From Cellvibrio sp. 79 (GTDB lineage Bacteria > Pseudomonadota > Gammaproteobacteria > Pseudomonadales > Cellvibrionaceae): DNA of 64,000 nucleotides. The stretch is from NCBI GenBank assembly GCA_003056245.1, contig MVDH01000003.1:330187-394186 (forward strand), written 5' to 3'. Both the position numbers and the translations under genes were made by a program. Positions within the stretch are counted from its first letter, which is position 1. Each line of letters opens with the position of its first letter. This document shows positions 9,201-17,543 of the stretch, piece after piece. Under the pieces are notes generated by a model, which was not told the DNA's origin, made no database searches, and saw only the letters and a list, made by a program, of their open reading frames with translations.

Positions 9201-9309
9201 ACACCTGCCCTGCTGCATTGTAGGTATAACTGGTGGTTTGTTGCGCTTGCGCATTGAATGCAATCAGCGACGCAAAAATGCCCAGTGAAAATCGGTTCAA
9301 TAATTTCAT
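6223..9309 (-). CDS. Exported YD/Rhs-repeat protein with embedded CBM6/35-like domain
   Basis: 1028 residues. A Sec signal peptide (MKLLNRFSLGIFASLIAFNA, cleavage after QAQ) is followed by many YD repeats (YDxxGxl, residues about 25-660). Residues about 670-795 are not YD repeats but resemble a CBM6/CBM35 carbohydrate-binding module: GYTGSGFIDY, LTLRYGLSG, an LW..W motif, LNLTAGQHNISL and NIDKVDL. The Rhs core follows (residues about 800-907), with the hallmark DPIGLEGGINTYAYVDGNP. The C-terminal 120 residues form a proline-rich spacer and a variable tip containing six cysteines, with no recognised toxin motif. The start is supported by AGGGA before the ATG at 9309. The signal peptide distinguishes it from T6SS-delivered Rhs proteins. 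A remnant of another Rhs gene lies just upstream on the same strand. Confidence 0.9.
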   Translation of the reverse strand: MKLLNRFSLGIFASLIAFNAQAQQTTSYTYNAAGQVLTEDGPRTDVNDVTTHTYNAQGYVATTTNALNHITTFNSYDASGNLLNMTDVNGVVSEFTYHDRGWLSSSRVKHPTNSALDAVTSYGYDAVGQLTSTTLPNGVVLNYEYDDARRLKAIKNSLNERIEYTLDAAGNRTQQVIKNSSGTIKYSVLSVYDELSRVMKVLGNNNQQDKHNYDVNNNLTATTDGRNNQTQQIYDALNRVKKIIDPALGETQFTYNAQDQIKTVTDARGNITTYNYDGLGNLSSLVSPDTGTTTFTYDAAGNRLSQIDARGVVTSYQYDALNRITSIQYPAAPNENITFVYDGYLSGNKGIGRLVEISKTGLSVAYRYDHSGSVTQQTNTVNGISTQTSYSYDLAGNISQITYPSGRSVDYFYDAQGRINKITTKLGSAATQTLVNNIGYLPFGPATNFVYGNGLSYTQTFDTDYRLTAIQVGGILNRSYGYDPVNNITSIVNALSASNSQVFSYDSLNRLITASGSYGNLGYGYDAVGNRLSETRNGTTDTYIYPGTNNRLQQITRNSGNRNFTYDAAGNPQQRTAENNSTQTFTFNKTNRAETVSVNGALAATYTYNPLGQRVMKTLANGAKEIYHYDQAGQLIAVTDGAGTTVREYIYWGNQQIAFTNTIQGQTIAAQVLDEANVSFQGPHVIATTNAGYTGSGFIDYVGEGSASWSVNTPANTSYNLTLRYGLSGADRPLVLKVDGNTIATINFTSSPLWTTWKTKTVTLNLTAGQHNISLHTAGSSGPNIDKVDLAPANPVTTTSTSLYYVHSDHLNTPQVITNQNQQVVWMGDYEPFGKVAANANNNIEIFSRFPGQYVDLESGLYYNYFRDYDPSIGRYIESDPIGLEGGINTYAYVDGNPVVFIDPDGLEPFNPGMPSPDPMPNHPSRIQPAPPGEPTMYPDRPMSPWLPDPLTNPNGGCAPYFMVRSFFSREAVGLIPLSNWSESDCKVTCQYSGSIASGISFSGARNVTYKDYSKEYSFKKENCDDCD

Positions 9310-9328
9310 TATGATTTCCCTATTCAGA

Positions 9329-9500
9329 TTAATTGCTTATTGCATTGGTGGATTGATTTAATAAACGGCCATTAGCATCGTAATTAAATAGTGTTTCCTT
9401 TCCCGGTTCGGTCACTTTGGTTTTTACGTACAACGTGGGATGCCATTCGGTCGTTGTAGTGCGAGCTTCGGTGGTACCAAATGCTTCCGTGCGTGAGATT
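9329..9500 (-). pseudogene. 3' remnant of a second Rhs/YD-repeat gene
   Basis: On the minus strand, an open frame ending in TAA at 9329-9331 encodes about 56 residues that read like the C-terminal end of a YD-repeat protein: RTEAFGTTEARTTTTEWHP, then KVTEPGKETLFNYDANGR. The TTTTEWHP and FNYDANGR elements match the style of Rhs-associated upstream proteins. The frame has no start and meets a plus-strand gene fragment at about 9500, so only the last part of a once larger gene survives. It lies 19 bases before the intact Rhs gene and was probably its upstream operon partner. Confidence 0.7.
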
Positions 9501-9888
9501 CGAACTGCTTGCCGCCAAACGCTATCACTGCCTGCCGTTAGGTGCCGACGAAGCCGTTTATACCTGGCGGGAGAAAAAAGCGCTCTACCCGTTCCTCACC
9601 CTGGAACCGGATTTGTTGATCTATTACGACTATCCGATTTATCTCTACGTCAGCAAACAATTTCCCGAGCTGGCCAAACGCATTGCGCTCGGCTTAAAAA
9701 AACTGCAAGCCAATGGCGAGTTTGAGCGCCTGTTTAACCTGCATCACGCCGCCGATGTCGCGGAATTGCATTTGTCCCGACGCAAGGTTTTCTGTTTGCG
9801 CTCGCCCTACCTTGCCGATGCACACCAATGTGAGAAAACACTCACGTATCCCCAACCGATAAACGGCTCGTCGCACTCGCGCCCATAA
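9490..9888 (+). pseudogene. 5'-truncated periplasmic substrate-binding protein gene
   Basis: The frame encodes about 130 residues resembling the C-terminal half of family-3 solute-binding-like proteins: PLGADEAVYTW, EPDLLIYYDYPIYLYVSKQF, PELAKRIALGLKKL and FERLFNLHHA are typical of the second lobe. The N-terminal lobe and signal peptide are absent, and the upstream DNA switches abruptly to the opposite-strand Rhs remnant. This is therefore a truncated gene rather than a small protein. The nominal ATG at 9481 lies in the junction and has no ribosome site. It ends just before a bidirectional hairpin shared with the pectate lyase gene. Confidence 0.7.
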
Positions 9889-9892
9889 AAAA

Positions 9893-9914
9893 GCCCGGTT
9901 TTTTCAAACCGGGC
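9893..9914. terminator. Terminator of the pectate lyase gene
   Basis: GCCCGGTTT at 9893-9901 pairs with AAACCGGGC at 9906-9914; on the minus strand seven T residues follow. It is 30 bases past the pectate lyase stop. Confidence 0.9.
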
Positions 9915-9944
9915 ACAAGCTATGCGCTACGGACAATTGAGCGC

Positions 9945-11087
9945 TTAGGGAATGGGGCAAGAACCTGCACAGGCAGAAGTATTCATTTGGCTATTGCCGA
10001 GCAGCGTTACGTCGGCAGGGCGCACATCACAATTGGCCGTATCAAATTCCACACCCAATGCCGAACTGCTACCGGAACCTTTCACCACACCCTTATAGAC
10101 CTGGCAAATTTTGGTTTTGGATGAGCCGCTATTATTGAGCGTGAGATTACGGATAGTGGCGGTATCGCCAAAGTTAGTATTAATACCAACGATAGTGCTG
10201 ACATCGCGTGTAATCACATCGTTAATCACAATTTTGCGTGGGCCGCCGTTGCCGGTGCAGTCACCACAAGTGCGCGCTAATTTACCCGCGCCTTGCACAT
10301 AGAATTTGCTGATATGTAACTCACCGCGACCATTGAACTGGAAAGTTTTATCCGAGCCATTGAAGGCCGCGCCGCACGTGATATTCATGATGGTACCCGC
10401 CGGTCCCATCGCGGTTGCAGCGTCTTCACCAATATCTTCCCACCACACATGATCAAGGGTGCAATTGCCTTTGCAATGAATTCCATCGGCAGCGAGCGAA
10501 CCAATAATCACGTTTTTCACCACACCGCCTTCCTGCACTTCAAACACTGGCGGTTGACCTTCGCTCTGGCTACCGCCATTCAGGTTGTAGCGTTTATTCA
10601 AACCATCAAATACTTCACTAGGGACAACAACGCGAGTCTGCGTGAGCTGCACAGTTTCAGTGGGTTCAGGTTTTTCACAACCGGGATAATACCCACCTAC
10701 TGGCGGATTGGGGACTGAACTCGATGAAGAACTTTTCGATGTGCTTACCGAGCTTTTTGAGCTGCTCACTGAACTGATTACGCTGGAAGATGACTGCGCA
10801 GGCGCAGAAGAATTGCTTGCACTCGATGCATTGCGCGCGACAGAACATTCATTTACACCGCCAGCAACACGCAAACCAAATGTAGCTTCAGAGCAAACAA
10901 AATTGCCGGAAAAAACTTTATAAGTAAATTTATCAGCGCGGCCAAAAGCCACGTTAGTCGATGCAGGAACAGAACAGGTTTTTCCTTCGCTACAAACCGT
11001 CACAAAACCGGAAGGACGATTGGCAGCAAATGCACTGGAAGCAAGCGCCGCCAGCAAAACACCGGAGAATATCAGGGGGATACGCAT
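9945..11087 (-). CDS. Secreted pectate lyase, polysaccharide lyase family 3
   Basis: 380 residues in three parts. A Sec signal peptide (MRIPLIFSGVLLAALASSAF, cleavage after FAA) is followed by a compact module of about 60 residues with three or four cysteines. Then comes a linker of about 55 residues made almost entirely of Ser, typical of Cellvibrio-type secreted hydrolases. The C-terminal domain (about residues 145-365) carries the PL3 signature: ADGIHCKGNCTLDHVWWEDI followed by GEDAAT, and further parallel-beta-helix rungs with paired cysteines. PL3 enzymes cleave polygalacturonate by calcium-dependent beta-elimination. The start at 11087 has GAGGAAA upstream; the frame is open 8 codons further but without such support. 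The gene stands alone with its own terminator. Confidence 0.9.
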   Translation of the reverse strand: MRIPLIFSGVLLAALASSAFAANRPSGFVTVCSEGKTCSVPASTNVAFGRADKFTYKVFSGNFVCSEATFGLRVAGGVNECSVARNASSASNSSAPAQSSSSVISSVSSSKSSVSTSKSSSSSSVPNPPVGGYYPGCEKPEPTETVQLTQTRVVVPSEVFDGLNKRYNLNGGSQSEGQPPVFEVQEGGVVKNVIIGSLAADGIHCKGNCTLDHVWWEDIGEDAATAMGPAGTIMNITCGAAFNGSDKTFQFNGRGELHISKFYVQGAGKLARTCGDCTGNGGPRKIVINDVITRDVSTIVGINTNFGDTATIRNLTLNNSGSSKTKICQVYKGVVKGSGSSSALGVEFDTANCDVRPADVTLLGNSQMNTSACAGSCPIP

Positions 11088-11512
11088 AATAATTTCCTCA
11101 AAAAGATTCACGCTGTGTATTTTTCATTATGAAAATGTCACTGCTAAAAAACTCATGAGGTATTGCAAAGCCGAATAACACTCATCCTTTCTACCAACAG
11201 AAAAAGAAGAGAGAAAACTGCACGGAACCGGGAATTGCCACGCCGAAAAAATTATTGTTATTTTTTAATATTGGCCGTCAAAAAAACAGACGGAGCCAAG
11301 TGGCGCGAGTCTACGCCGCCTTATAAAAAGCACAATTGTATTTAAGCGATAAATTGCAGAATCAGGATGCAACCCACAACAAAACTGCCTACTGGCAAAC
11401 ACTAATTGTAGAAGCAATTCAAATTTGGAAGGCTGGAAGAATTTAGAAAATTTTTAAATGAAATCGTAGTTTTTAACACCGAAATCTAATGCAGCGAAAA
11501 TATCATCCATAA
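11088..11512. other. Intergenic region upstream of the pectate lyase gene
   Basis: About 425 bases with no supported gene. It should contain the pectate lyase promoter. A weak hairpin (TTGGCCGTC at 11271-11279 with GACGGAGCCAA at 11289-11299, one bulge) is visible, with no clear riboswitch fold or operator. Confidence 0.45.
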
Positions 11513-11538
11513 AAAAGGCGATCCGAAGATCGCCTTTT
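11513..11538. terminator. Terminator of pgk
   Basis: AAAAGGCGATC at 11513-11523 pairs with GATCGCCTTTT at 11528-11538, ending in a T-run on the minus strand; it is 25 bases past the pgk stop. Confidence 0.9.
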
Positions 11539-11563
11539 CATCACGCCGGGAAACCTGAGTAAA

Positions 11564-12751
11564 TTAACCCTTGGCGCGCTCTTCCAGAATCGCTACTGCG
11601 GGCAGTACTTTACCTTCCACGAATTCGAGGAATGCACCACCACCGGTAGAAACGTAAGAGATTTTGTCAGCCAGGTTCCACTTGTCGATTGCAGCCAGAG
11701 TATCACCACCACCTGCTACCGAAAATGCATCGCTGTCAGCGATCGCACGGGAAATAGTCTCAGTGCCTTGTGCAAACGCATCAAATTCAAACACGCCGCA
11801 TGGGCCATTCCACAATACCGTTTTTGCGTTCTTGATAATTTCAGCAACGCGTGCTGCGGTCTCAGGACCGTAGTCGATGATTTCTTCGTCAGCAGCAATT
11901 TCGCTTGGTTTTTTAACGGTAGCTACTGAATTGTGGTTCCATGATTTGAAACCTTCTTTGGTTACGCGTACATCCGTTGCGAAAACCACTTCGGTGGTTT
12001 TGCACAAACGTTGCGCTTCCGGGATCAAATCTTTTTCGTACAATGAATTACCTACTTCGTTACCAGCGGCAGCAACAAAAGTATTGGAGATACCACCACC
12101 AACAACCAGGATGTCAGCGATTTTTGACAATGCATCCAACACACTCAGCTTGGTAGATACTTTTGAACCACCAACGATTGCCACCAATGGGCGCGCAGGA
12201 TTGTCGAGCACTTTTGCCAACGCTTCCAATTCCGCAGAAAGCAATGGACCAGCAACCGCAACCGGCGCAAATTTCGCAACACCGTGAGTCGATGCTTGCG
12301 CGCGGTGCGCAGTACCGAATGCATCCATTACAAACACATCGCACAACGCCGCCATTTTTTTGGAAAGCTCATCAGAGTTTTTACCTTCACCCACATTGAA
12401 GCGAACGTTTTCAAGCAACACCAAATCGCCCCCTGTTGATGAAGTAGGGAATGCAAAACCGTTTACCCAATCTTTAACAAGCGGAACATTGCGGCCCAGT
12501 TTTTCGCTCAAATATTTTGCAACTGGCGCAAGCGAAGCTGCCTCGTCGTAAACACCTTCATCCGGACGACCAAGATGCGACATCACCATGACTTTTGCAC
12601 CCGCAGCCAACGCTGCTTGAATAGTCGGGATAGAAGCATCAATACGCACTGCACTGGTGATACGCCCATCTTCCAGTGGCACATTCAGATCCTGGCGAAT
12701 CAATACACGCTTGCCGGCGAGATCTTGGTCTTTCATTAATTTTACGGTCAT
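11564..12751 (-). CDS. pgk: Phosphoglycerate kinase
   Basis: 395 residues, close to the usual length. It interconverts 1,3-bisphosphoglycerate plus ADP and 3-phosphoglycerate plus ATP in the cytoplasm. The N-terminal substrate-binding signature [18 protein letters not shown] is present, followed by [22 protein letters not shown] and DAFGTAHRA. The C-terminal lobe has the nucleotide-binding [17 protein letters not shown], and [11 protein letters not shown] with [13 protein letters not shown] lies about 9 bases before the ATG. In many gammaproteobacteria pgk follows tkt and epd. Here tkt lies upstream on the same strand, but a DUF3800 gene and a terminator lie between, so pgk probably has its own promoter in the 235-base gap before it. 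Confidence 0.98.
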   Translation of the reverse strand: MTVKLMKDQDLAGKRVLIRQDLNVPLEDGRITSAVRIDASIPTIQAALAAGAKVMVMSHLGRPDEGVYDEAASLAPVAKYLSEKLGRNVPLVKDWVNGFAFPTSSTGGDLVLLENVRFNVGEGKNSDELSKKMAALCDVFVMDAFGTAHRAQASTHGVAKFAPVAVAGPLLSAELEALAKVLDNPARPLVAIVGGSKVSTKLSVLDALSKIADILVVGGGISNTFVAAAGNEVGNSLYEKDLIPEAQRLCKTTEVVFATDVRVTKEGFKSWNHNSVATVKKPSEIAADEEIIDYGPETAARVAEIIKNAKTVLWNGPCGVFEFDAFAQGTETISRAIADSDAFSVAGGGDTLAAIDKWNLADKISYVSTGGGAFLEFVEGKVLPAVAILEERAKG

Positions 12752-12986
12752 CTTCTTACTCCAAAATAAAACAAGTAGTGATCTTAAAAGCGGTCATTTT
12801 ACAGACTTACTCAAATCCCAGTTATATTGGCTGCAACACGCACAACCACAGCACAAATGAATTCATTCAACGTCCTTGCACAGCACTAATTTTCATTCTT
12901 CCTGTTGATCTTCGGAAGCGTTGTTATCTATACTTGTCAACAAGTGGATTGGGGGTTCCCGGTCGGCGTTACAGCCTCGGTGAGTA

Positions 12987-13865
12987 TCATCGGGGCTTTT
13001 CGCTTTCTGGAGCAGGGTATATTTTTAACCCTAGCCCTTCGTAATCTTTACCTACCCCAGCCCTACCGCCATCACAATAAAATTTTCGCTTCAATACATC
13101 AAACGCTCTATTTTCCTGCTCTGGCCGCAACACGCTTAAACCAATCGGACGAGCCACCAAATCTGCCAACTGCAATCCAGAAGACATGGCTTTTTTATCT
13201 GAAAACAATACTTCAAAGGGTAATGACTTATTTAAGCGATTATTCCCATCGCAAATGCGCCTAAATTCTAACTCAAGGTCGTCATCTTCTTTTTTGCCTC
13301 GACACTCAACTACAACGAATGTCTTTTTCTCATGCTGTTCTTTTTCCTGCAAAAATTCGTACAAAGTCTCCAGGCAAAAACCTAGTGCAAGATGATAGGG
13401 ATTTGAATCCATATCGGCTTGCTTGCGTAAAGAGCGCTTATCAATTACACAACTTATTAAAATAAAATTACTGTATTCAATAATGCCTGTTAGCTCATCG
13501 AGAAACTGTAGCTTTTGCTCCCTGTTACGAAAAATAGTAAACGCGCCCTTCTCTTTGCGAATCTCATTTTCGTGCAAGATTACCTGATCATGACCAAAGT
13601 AATTAAACTTGAATTTTTCTAATGCGGATACCACTTGCTCACTGTAATGACGTTTGTGAAATACACAAAATGCCAACACAAAGAGCGGATACTGGTCATC
13701 CACGGTTTGCATACCATGGTCACCACTTTCATCAACGTAAACAATATATTTACTAAATGGACTTTCCTCATCGACTGAGGCAACCACAGGTACAGATGTA
13801 GCAGGCTGCACATTGGACAAATCCAATTCAAATAGCGGTAATTGCTGTTCGTCAACTTTGCTCAC
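12987..13865 (-). CDS. DUF3800 domain protein
   Basis: 292 residues. After a variable N-terminus of about 38 residues comes YIVYVDESGDHG, the acidic D-E-S-G motif that opens DUF3800 domains, which have an RNase H-like fold and unknown activity. Further conserved acidic and polar positions follow (ILHENEIRKEKG, ISCVIDKRS, VVECRGKKEDDDLE), and near the end SSGLQLADLVARPIG, also typical of the family. The start is a GTG at 13865 with AAGGGA upstream. The gene sits between tkt and pgk, with a terminator between it and tkt, and is AT-richer than either. DUF3800 genes are common in mobile or defence-associated DNA, so it may be an insertion into the tkt-pgk cluster. Function unknown. Confidence 0.85.
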   Translation of the reverse strand: MSKVDEQQLPLFELDLSNVQPATSVPVVASVDEESPFSKYIVYVDESGDHGMQTVDDQYPLFVLAFCVFHKRHYSEQVVSALEKFKFNYFGHDQVILHENEIRKEKGAFTIFRNREQKLQFLDELTGIIEYSNFILISCVIDKRSLRKQADMDSNPYHLALGFCLETLYEFLQEKEQHEKKTFVVVECRGKKEDDDLELEFRRICDGNNRLNKSLPFEVLFSDKKAMSSGLQLADLVARPIGLSVLRPEQENRAFDVLKRKFYCDGGRAGVGKDYEGLGLKIYPAPESEKPR

Positions 13866-13905
13866 AAACCAATCCCTTACTGTTTAAGTTTCAATGCGCA
13901 GAAAC

Positions 13906-13933
13906 AAAACACCCGACTCGCGCCGGGTGTTTT
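13906..13933. terminator. Terminator of tkt
   Basis: AAAACACCCG at 13906-13915 pairs with CGGGTGTTTT at 13924-13933; minus-strand T-run. It separates tkt from the DUF3800 gene. Confidence 0.9.
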
Positions 13934-13943
13934 CTTGACTTGC

Positions 13944-15947
13944 TTAGTCTTCCAACAATTCTTCAACAGTGCTGACGATGTTATCGACAGTAAAACCGAA
14001 GTGCTCGAGCAGTTTGTTGCCCGGCGCAGACTCACCAAAAGTAGTCATGCCGACGATACGACCATCAAATCCAACGTATTTGTACCAGTAGTCAGCGTGT
14101 GCCGTTTCAACCGCAACGCGTGCGCCTACGCTGATTGGCAAGACGGATTCTTTGTAGGCAACATCTTGTTGATCAAACACAGAAGTTGACGGCATAGACA
14201 CAACGCGAACGTTTTTGCCTTTTGCTTTCAATGCTTCAGCGGCTTTCACAGTGACGCCAACTTCTGAACCGGTGGCGATCAGGATTGCTTCCGGCTCGCC
14301 TACTGAATCAACCAGCACATAACCGCCTTTAGCGATGTTGGCTACTTGCTCTGGAGTACGTGCGAAGAAATCCAGGTTTTGACGGCTGAATACCAAGGCC
14401 GCAGGGCCATCTTTACGCTCAACCGCTGCTTTCCACGCGACAACAGATTCAGTGCTGTCCGCCGGGCGCCAGGTTTCCAGGTTTGGAGTCAGACGCAAGG
14501 TGCCGAGCACTTCGATTGGCTGGTGAGTCGGGCCGTCTTCGCCTTGACCAATTGAGTCATGGGTGTAGACAAATACATTGCGCAATTTCATCAGCGCCGA
14601 CATACGCACTGCGTTAGCCGCGTATTGTTGGAACATCAGGAAGGTCGCGCCGTAAGGGATGAATCCACCGTGGGCCGATACGCCGTTCATAATCGCACTC
14701 ATACCGAATTCGCGCACACCGTAATACACGTAGTTACCGCTGGCATCACCGGATTCTACGCCTTTGGATTTCTTCACCAGCGTCAGGTTGGAACCGGCGA
14801 GGTCAGCAGAACCACCGAGGATTTCCGGCAACCACTCAACAAATGCAGCGATGGTATTTTGCGATGCTTTACGGCTCGCAATTTTTTCGCCTTTGGCTTG
14901 GGTCTCAGCAATAAGCGCTTCCGCTTTTGCAGCGAAGTCCGCTGGCAAATCACCTTTGATTACACGGCGTTCAAATTCAGCAGCCAATTCCGGGTGCGCC
15001 GCTTTGTACGCAGCAAATTTTTCGCCCCAGGCTTTTTCTTTTGCAGCGCCTTTTTCTTTTGCATCCCAACCGGCGTAAACGTCGGCAGGAACAACAAATG
15101 GCTCGTATTCCCAGTTCAGGGTTTTACGTACCAGTGCAACTTCTTCCAGACCCAATGGTGAGCCGTGGCAATCGTGCGAACCCTGTTTGTTCGGTGAACC
15201 GAAACCGATGATGGTTTTGGTTACGATCAAGGTTGGTTTTTTGGTTTCTGCGCGCGCTGCTTCAATCGCTGCTTTGATCGCGTCAGGATTGTGACCATCA
15301 ACCGCAGGGATTACATGCCAGCCGTAAGCTTCGAAGCGCTTGGGCGTGTCATCGGTAAACCAGCCTTCAACGTGGCCGTCAATAGAAATACCGTTGTCAT
15401 CATATAACGCGATGAGTTTACCCAGGCCCAAAGTACCAGCCAGGGAACAAGCTTCATGGGAAACACCTTCCATCATGCAACCATCGCCGAGGAAGCAATA
15501 GGTAAAGTGATTAACAACGTCATGGCCATCGCGGTTAAATTGTGCCGCGAGCACCTTTTCTGCCAATGCAAAACCTACCGCATTCGCAATACCCTGGCCC
15601 AATGGGCCAGTAGTAGTTTCTACGCCCGGGGTATAACCCAGCTCAGGATGACCCGGCGTGTTGGAGTGCAATTGACGGAATTGTTGCAGGTCTTCGATAG
15701 AAACCGCGTAGCCGCTCAGGTGCAACAAGGAATAAATCAGCATGGAGCCGTGGCCGTTCGACAGAATGAAACGGTCGCGATCAGCCCACTGCGGGTTTTG
15801 CGGGTTGTGTTGTAAGAAATCGTTCCATAGAACTTCGGCGATATCCGCCATGCCCATTGGGGCGCCCGGGTGGCCTGAGTTGGCTTTCTGAACCGCATCC
15901 ATAGAGAGGACGCGAATCGCATTGGCAAGGTGTTGGCGAGTTGGCAT
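13944..15947 (-). CDS. tkt: Transketolase
   Basis: 667 residues, full length. It is thiamine-diphosphate dependent and moves two-carbon units between pentose and hexose phosphates in the pentose phosphate pathway. Visible motifs: [20 protein letters not shown] at the N-terminus with the substrate-binding His; [17 protein letters not shown]; the ThDP motif starting [13 protein letters not shown] and ending near [31 protein letters not shown]; and in the middle domain [16 protein letters not shown]. The ATG at 15947 is preferred over an in-frame TTG at 15956; AAGGAG lies 11 bases upstream. Divergent from the SAM-cycle locus, with 420 bases between. It ends with its own strong terminator. Confidence 0.98.
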   Translation of the reverse strand: MPTRQHLANAIRVLSMDAVQKANSGHPGAPMGMADIAEVLWNDFLQHNPQNPQWADRDRFILSNGHGSMLIYSLLHLSGYAVSIEDLQQFRQLHSNTPGHPELGYTPGVETTTGPLGQGIANAVGFALAEKVLAAQFNRDGHDVVNHFTYCFLGDGCMMEGVSHEACSLAGTLGLGKLIALYDDNGISIDGHVEGWFTDDTPKRFEAYGWHVIPAVDGHNPDAIKAAIEAARAETKKPTLIVTKTIIGFGSPNKQGSHDCHGSPLGLEEVALVRKTLNWEYEPFVVPADVYAGWDAKEKGAAKEKAWGEKFAAYKAAHPELAAEFERRVIKGDLPADFAAKAEALIAETQAKGEKIASRKASQNTIAAFVEWLPEILGGSADLAGSNLTLVKKSKGVESGDASGNYVYYGVREFGMSAIMNGVSAHGGFIPYGATFLMFQQYAANAVRMSALMKLRNVFVYTHDSIGQGEDGPTHQPIEVLGTLRLTPNLETWRPADSTESVVAWKAAVERKDGPAALVFSRQNLDFFARTPEQVANIAKGGYVLVDSVGEPEAILIATGSEVGVTVKAAEALKAKGKNVRVVSMPSTSVFDQQDVAYKESVLPISVGARVAVETAHADYWYKYVGFDGRIVGMTTFGESAPGNKLLEHFGFTVDNIVSTVEELLED

Positions 15948-16291
15948 GAAACTCAAGGCTCCTTAAATAAAGTTGATTGCTGTTGTAGTTTGGGTGCGTC
16001 ACTGCCGTCTACGCGGTTCAGGGCACCCCGGGGTTGCAAAGCACTATTGGGCAAACGCCACTTATTTACAGGCCTCTGATGGGCTTTTATGTCGTTGGGT
16101 TCCAGCCGCCGTCGCTGGGAGTGGCCTTCACCAGAACTCGAAAGCCACAGACAAAATGGGCTGGCATTTTCACCCAGCGAACGCCAGCCGTAAAGAAATA
16201 ACCGTCCTGATAGGCACAATTAATCGCAAAAAGCCCCGAAGCTGATCGCAAAAGTTGGCCAGGATGGTCGCGATACAACCAAAAAAGCCTG
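15948..16291. other. Intergenic region between tkt and the SAM-cycle locus
   Basis: About 340 bases holding the tkt promoter; no supported gene or RNA element was recognised. Short open frames on both strands lack ribosome sites. Confidence 0.5.
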
Positions 16292-16338
16292 AAACCTATA
16301 TCAAAATATTTTGATATAGGTTTTTCTGGCTGCTAAAC
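16292..16338 (+). promoter_or_regulatory. Perfect 32-bp palindrome overlapping a sigma-70 promoter, candidate SahR-type operator
   Basis: Positions 16292-16323 are a perfect inverted repeat, half-site AAACCTATATCAAAAT. A -35 box TTGATA (16311-16316) lies inside the right arm, and TAAACT (16333-16338) follows after 16 bases as a likely -10. A repressor on the palindrome would block the -35 box. The gene downstream encodes an ArsR-type regulator followed by SAM-cycle genes, so auto-regulation by that protein is the simplest reading. This is inferred from position; the symmetry is seen directly. Confidence 0.75.
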
Positions 16339-16368
16339 TGCACGGCAATTTCTGGCGACTGGTCAAAG

Positions 16369-17394
16369 ATGAACCAACCCCTCAATCACAATCCCGACGA
16401 ACTTCCGGTACTGACCGACACGGTCGAACTGGAAACGCCGCTTAGCCCGCTCGCGAATCTGTTAAAAGCAGCAGGCGATCCATTGCGCCTGGAAATTTTG
16501 CGCGTGCTGAGTCAGGACTCGTACGGGGTATTGGAGTTATGCCGGATTTTCTCGATCAAGCAATCCGGTATGAGCCACCACTTAAAAGTGCTCGCCAATG
16601 CCGGTTTATTGAGTTCACGTCGCGAAGCCAATTCGATTTTTTATCGCCGCGCCTATTTGTCCCCGGATCATCCATTCGCAGCACTCCAGCAACAGTTGTT
16701 TACCAGTCTGGATACACTGCCCATCGCCGAACATTTACGTGCACCGATTATCGAGCTGCAACAGGAACGCAGCCAGGCAGCACAAACATTTTTTAGCGAG
16801 AACGCCGATAAATTCCGCGCACAACAGGATTTGATTGCAAGCTATCCTGTCTACGCCGAACAGATGACACAATTGTTAAACAACACATCATTGCGCGATA
16901 AAAAACTCGCATTGGAAGTAGGCCCCGGTGAAGGTGAATTTCTTGCAGTGTTATCGCAGCAATTTAATCAAGTGGTTGCGTTAGATAACGCTGCCAATAT
17001 GCTCGATAAAGCGAAAATTTTTGCGCGCGAAAATAATCTGCGCAATATCGAATTTATCCACGGCGACACGCAAAGCTTACCAAGCCACAAAGTATTGGCC
17101 GATTGTATTCTGGTAAACATGGTGCTGCACCACACACCATCACCGGCGGATATTTTTCAGGATTTAAGCCATGCCCTTGCACCGGGCGGCGCGTTATTGA
17201 TTTGCGATTTATGTCGTCACGAACAGGATTGGGCGCGCGACGCCTGCGGTGATTTGTGGCAAGGCTTTGACCCGCAGGATTTTTCGCGCTGGGCTAAAGC
17301 AGCAAATCTGGATGAAGGCCAGAGTGTTTATTTTGCATTGCGCAACGGTTTTCAAATCCAGTTGCGCCAGTTTTTTAAACCGACGAATTTTTAA
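16369..17394 (+). CDS. ArsR-family regulator fused to a SAM-dependent methyltransferase, probable SahR-type regulator
   Basis: 341 residues. Residues about 28-95 form an ArsR-type winged helix (LANLLKAAGDPLRLEILRVL, then KQSGMSHHLKVLANAGLLSS and a wing RREANSIFYRR). Residues about 175-300 form a Rossmann-fold methyltransferase with the SAM motif LALEVGPGEGEFLAVL, an acidic residue in VVALDNAANML, and later LVNMVLHHTPSPADIF and PGGALLICD. ArsR-methyltransferase fusions next to ahcY, metK and metF match the SahR group, which responds to S-adenosylhomocysteine and controls methionine-cycle genes. The assignment rests on domain order plus neighbourhood. It leads the cluster metK-ahcY-metF on the same strand, but repeats separate each gene. 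Confidence 0.85.
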   Translation: MNQPLNHNPDELPVLTDTVELETPLSPLANLLKAAGDPLRLEILRVLSQDSYGVLELCRIFSIKQSGMSHHLKVLANAGLLSSRREANSIFYRRAYLSPDHPFAALQQQLFTSLDTLPIAEHLRAPIIELQQERSQAAQTFFSENADKFRAQQDLIASYPVYAEQMTQLLNNTSLRDKKLALEVGPGEGEFLAVLSQQFNQVVALDNAANMLDKAKIFARENNLRNIEFIHGDTQSLPSHKVLADCILVNMVLHHTPSPADIFQDLSHALAPGGALLICDLCRHEQDWARDACGDLWQGFDPQDFSRWAKAANLDEGQSVYFALRNGFQIQLRQFFKPTNF

Positions 17395-17401
17395 TACTAA
17401 C

Positions 17402-17511
17402 AACCCCACCCTAGCCCTCCCCTTAAAAAATGGAGGGAATAAACAACACTCCGAATTGAGCAGGGAGTACAGCTCCTCCCCTCTTTTCAAGGGGGAGGCC
17501 GGGAGGGGGTT
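17402..17511. repeat. GC-rich intergenic repeat, copy 1 (diverged)
   Basis: Begins AACCCCACCCTAGCCCTCCC and ends GGGAGGGGGTT, so the termini are inverted repeats of each other. Inside are an internal GCTCCTCCC and a CTTTTCAAGGGGGAG segment, shared with copies at 18706-18825 and 20260-20379. This copy is shorter and lacks the GATGGGCGCCCGG segment. It fills the gap between the ArsR-methyltransferase gene and metK. Confidence 0.85.
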
Positions 17512-17543
17512 AAATTTTTTTTAATTTTTAAAAGGAAAAAATC

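Noticed and set aside
12905-13264. 119-codon plus-strand ORF in the pgk upstream gap
   Set aside because: Most of it is antisense to the DUF3800 gene; the unique first part has no ribosome site or family pattern.
14559-15161. 200-codon ORF antisense to tkt
   Set aside because: It is a shadow of the strongly biased transketolase codons; the sense frame is certain.
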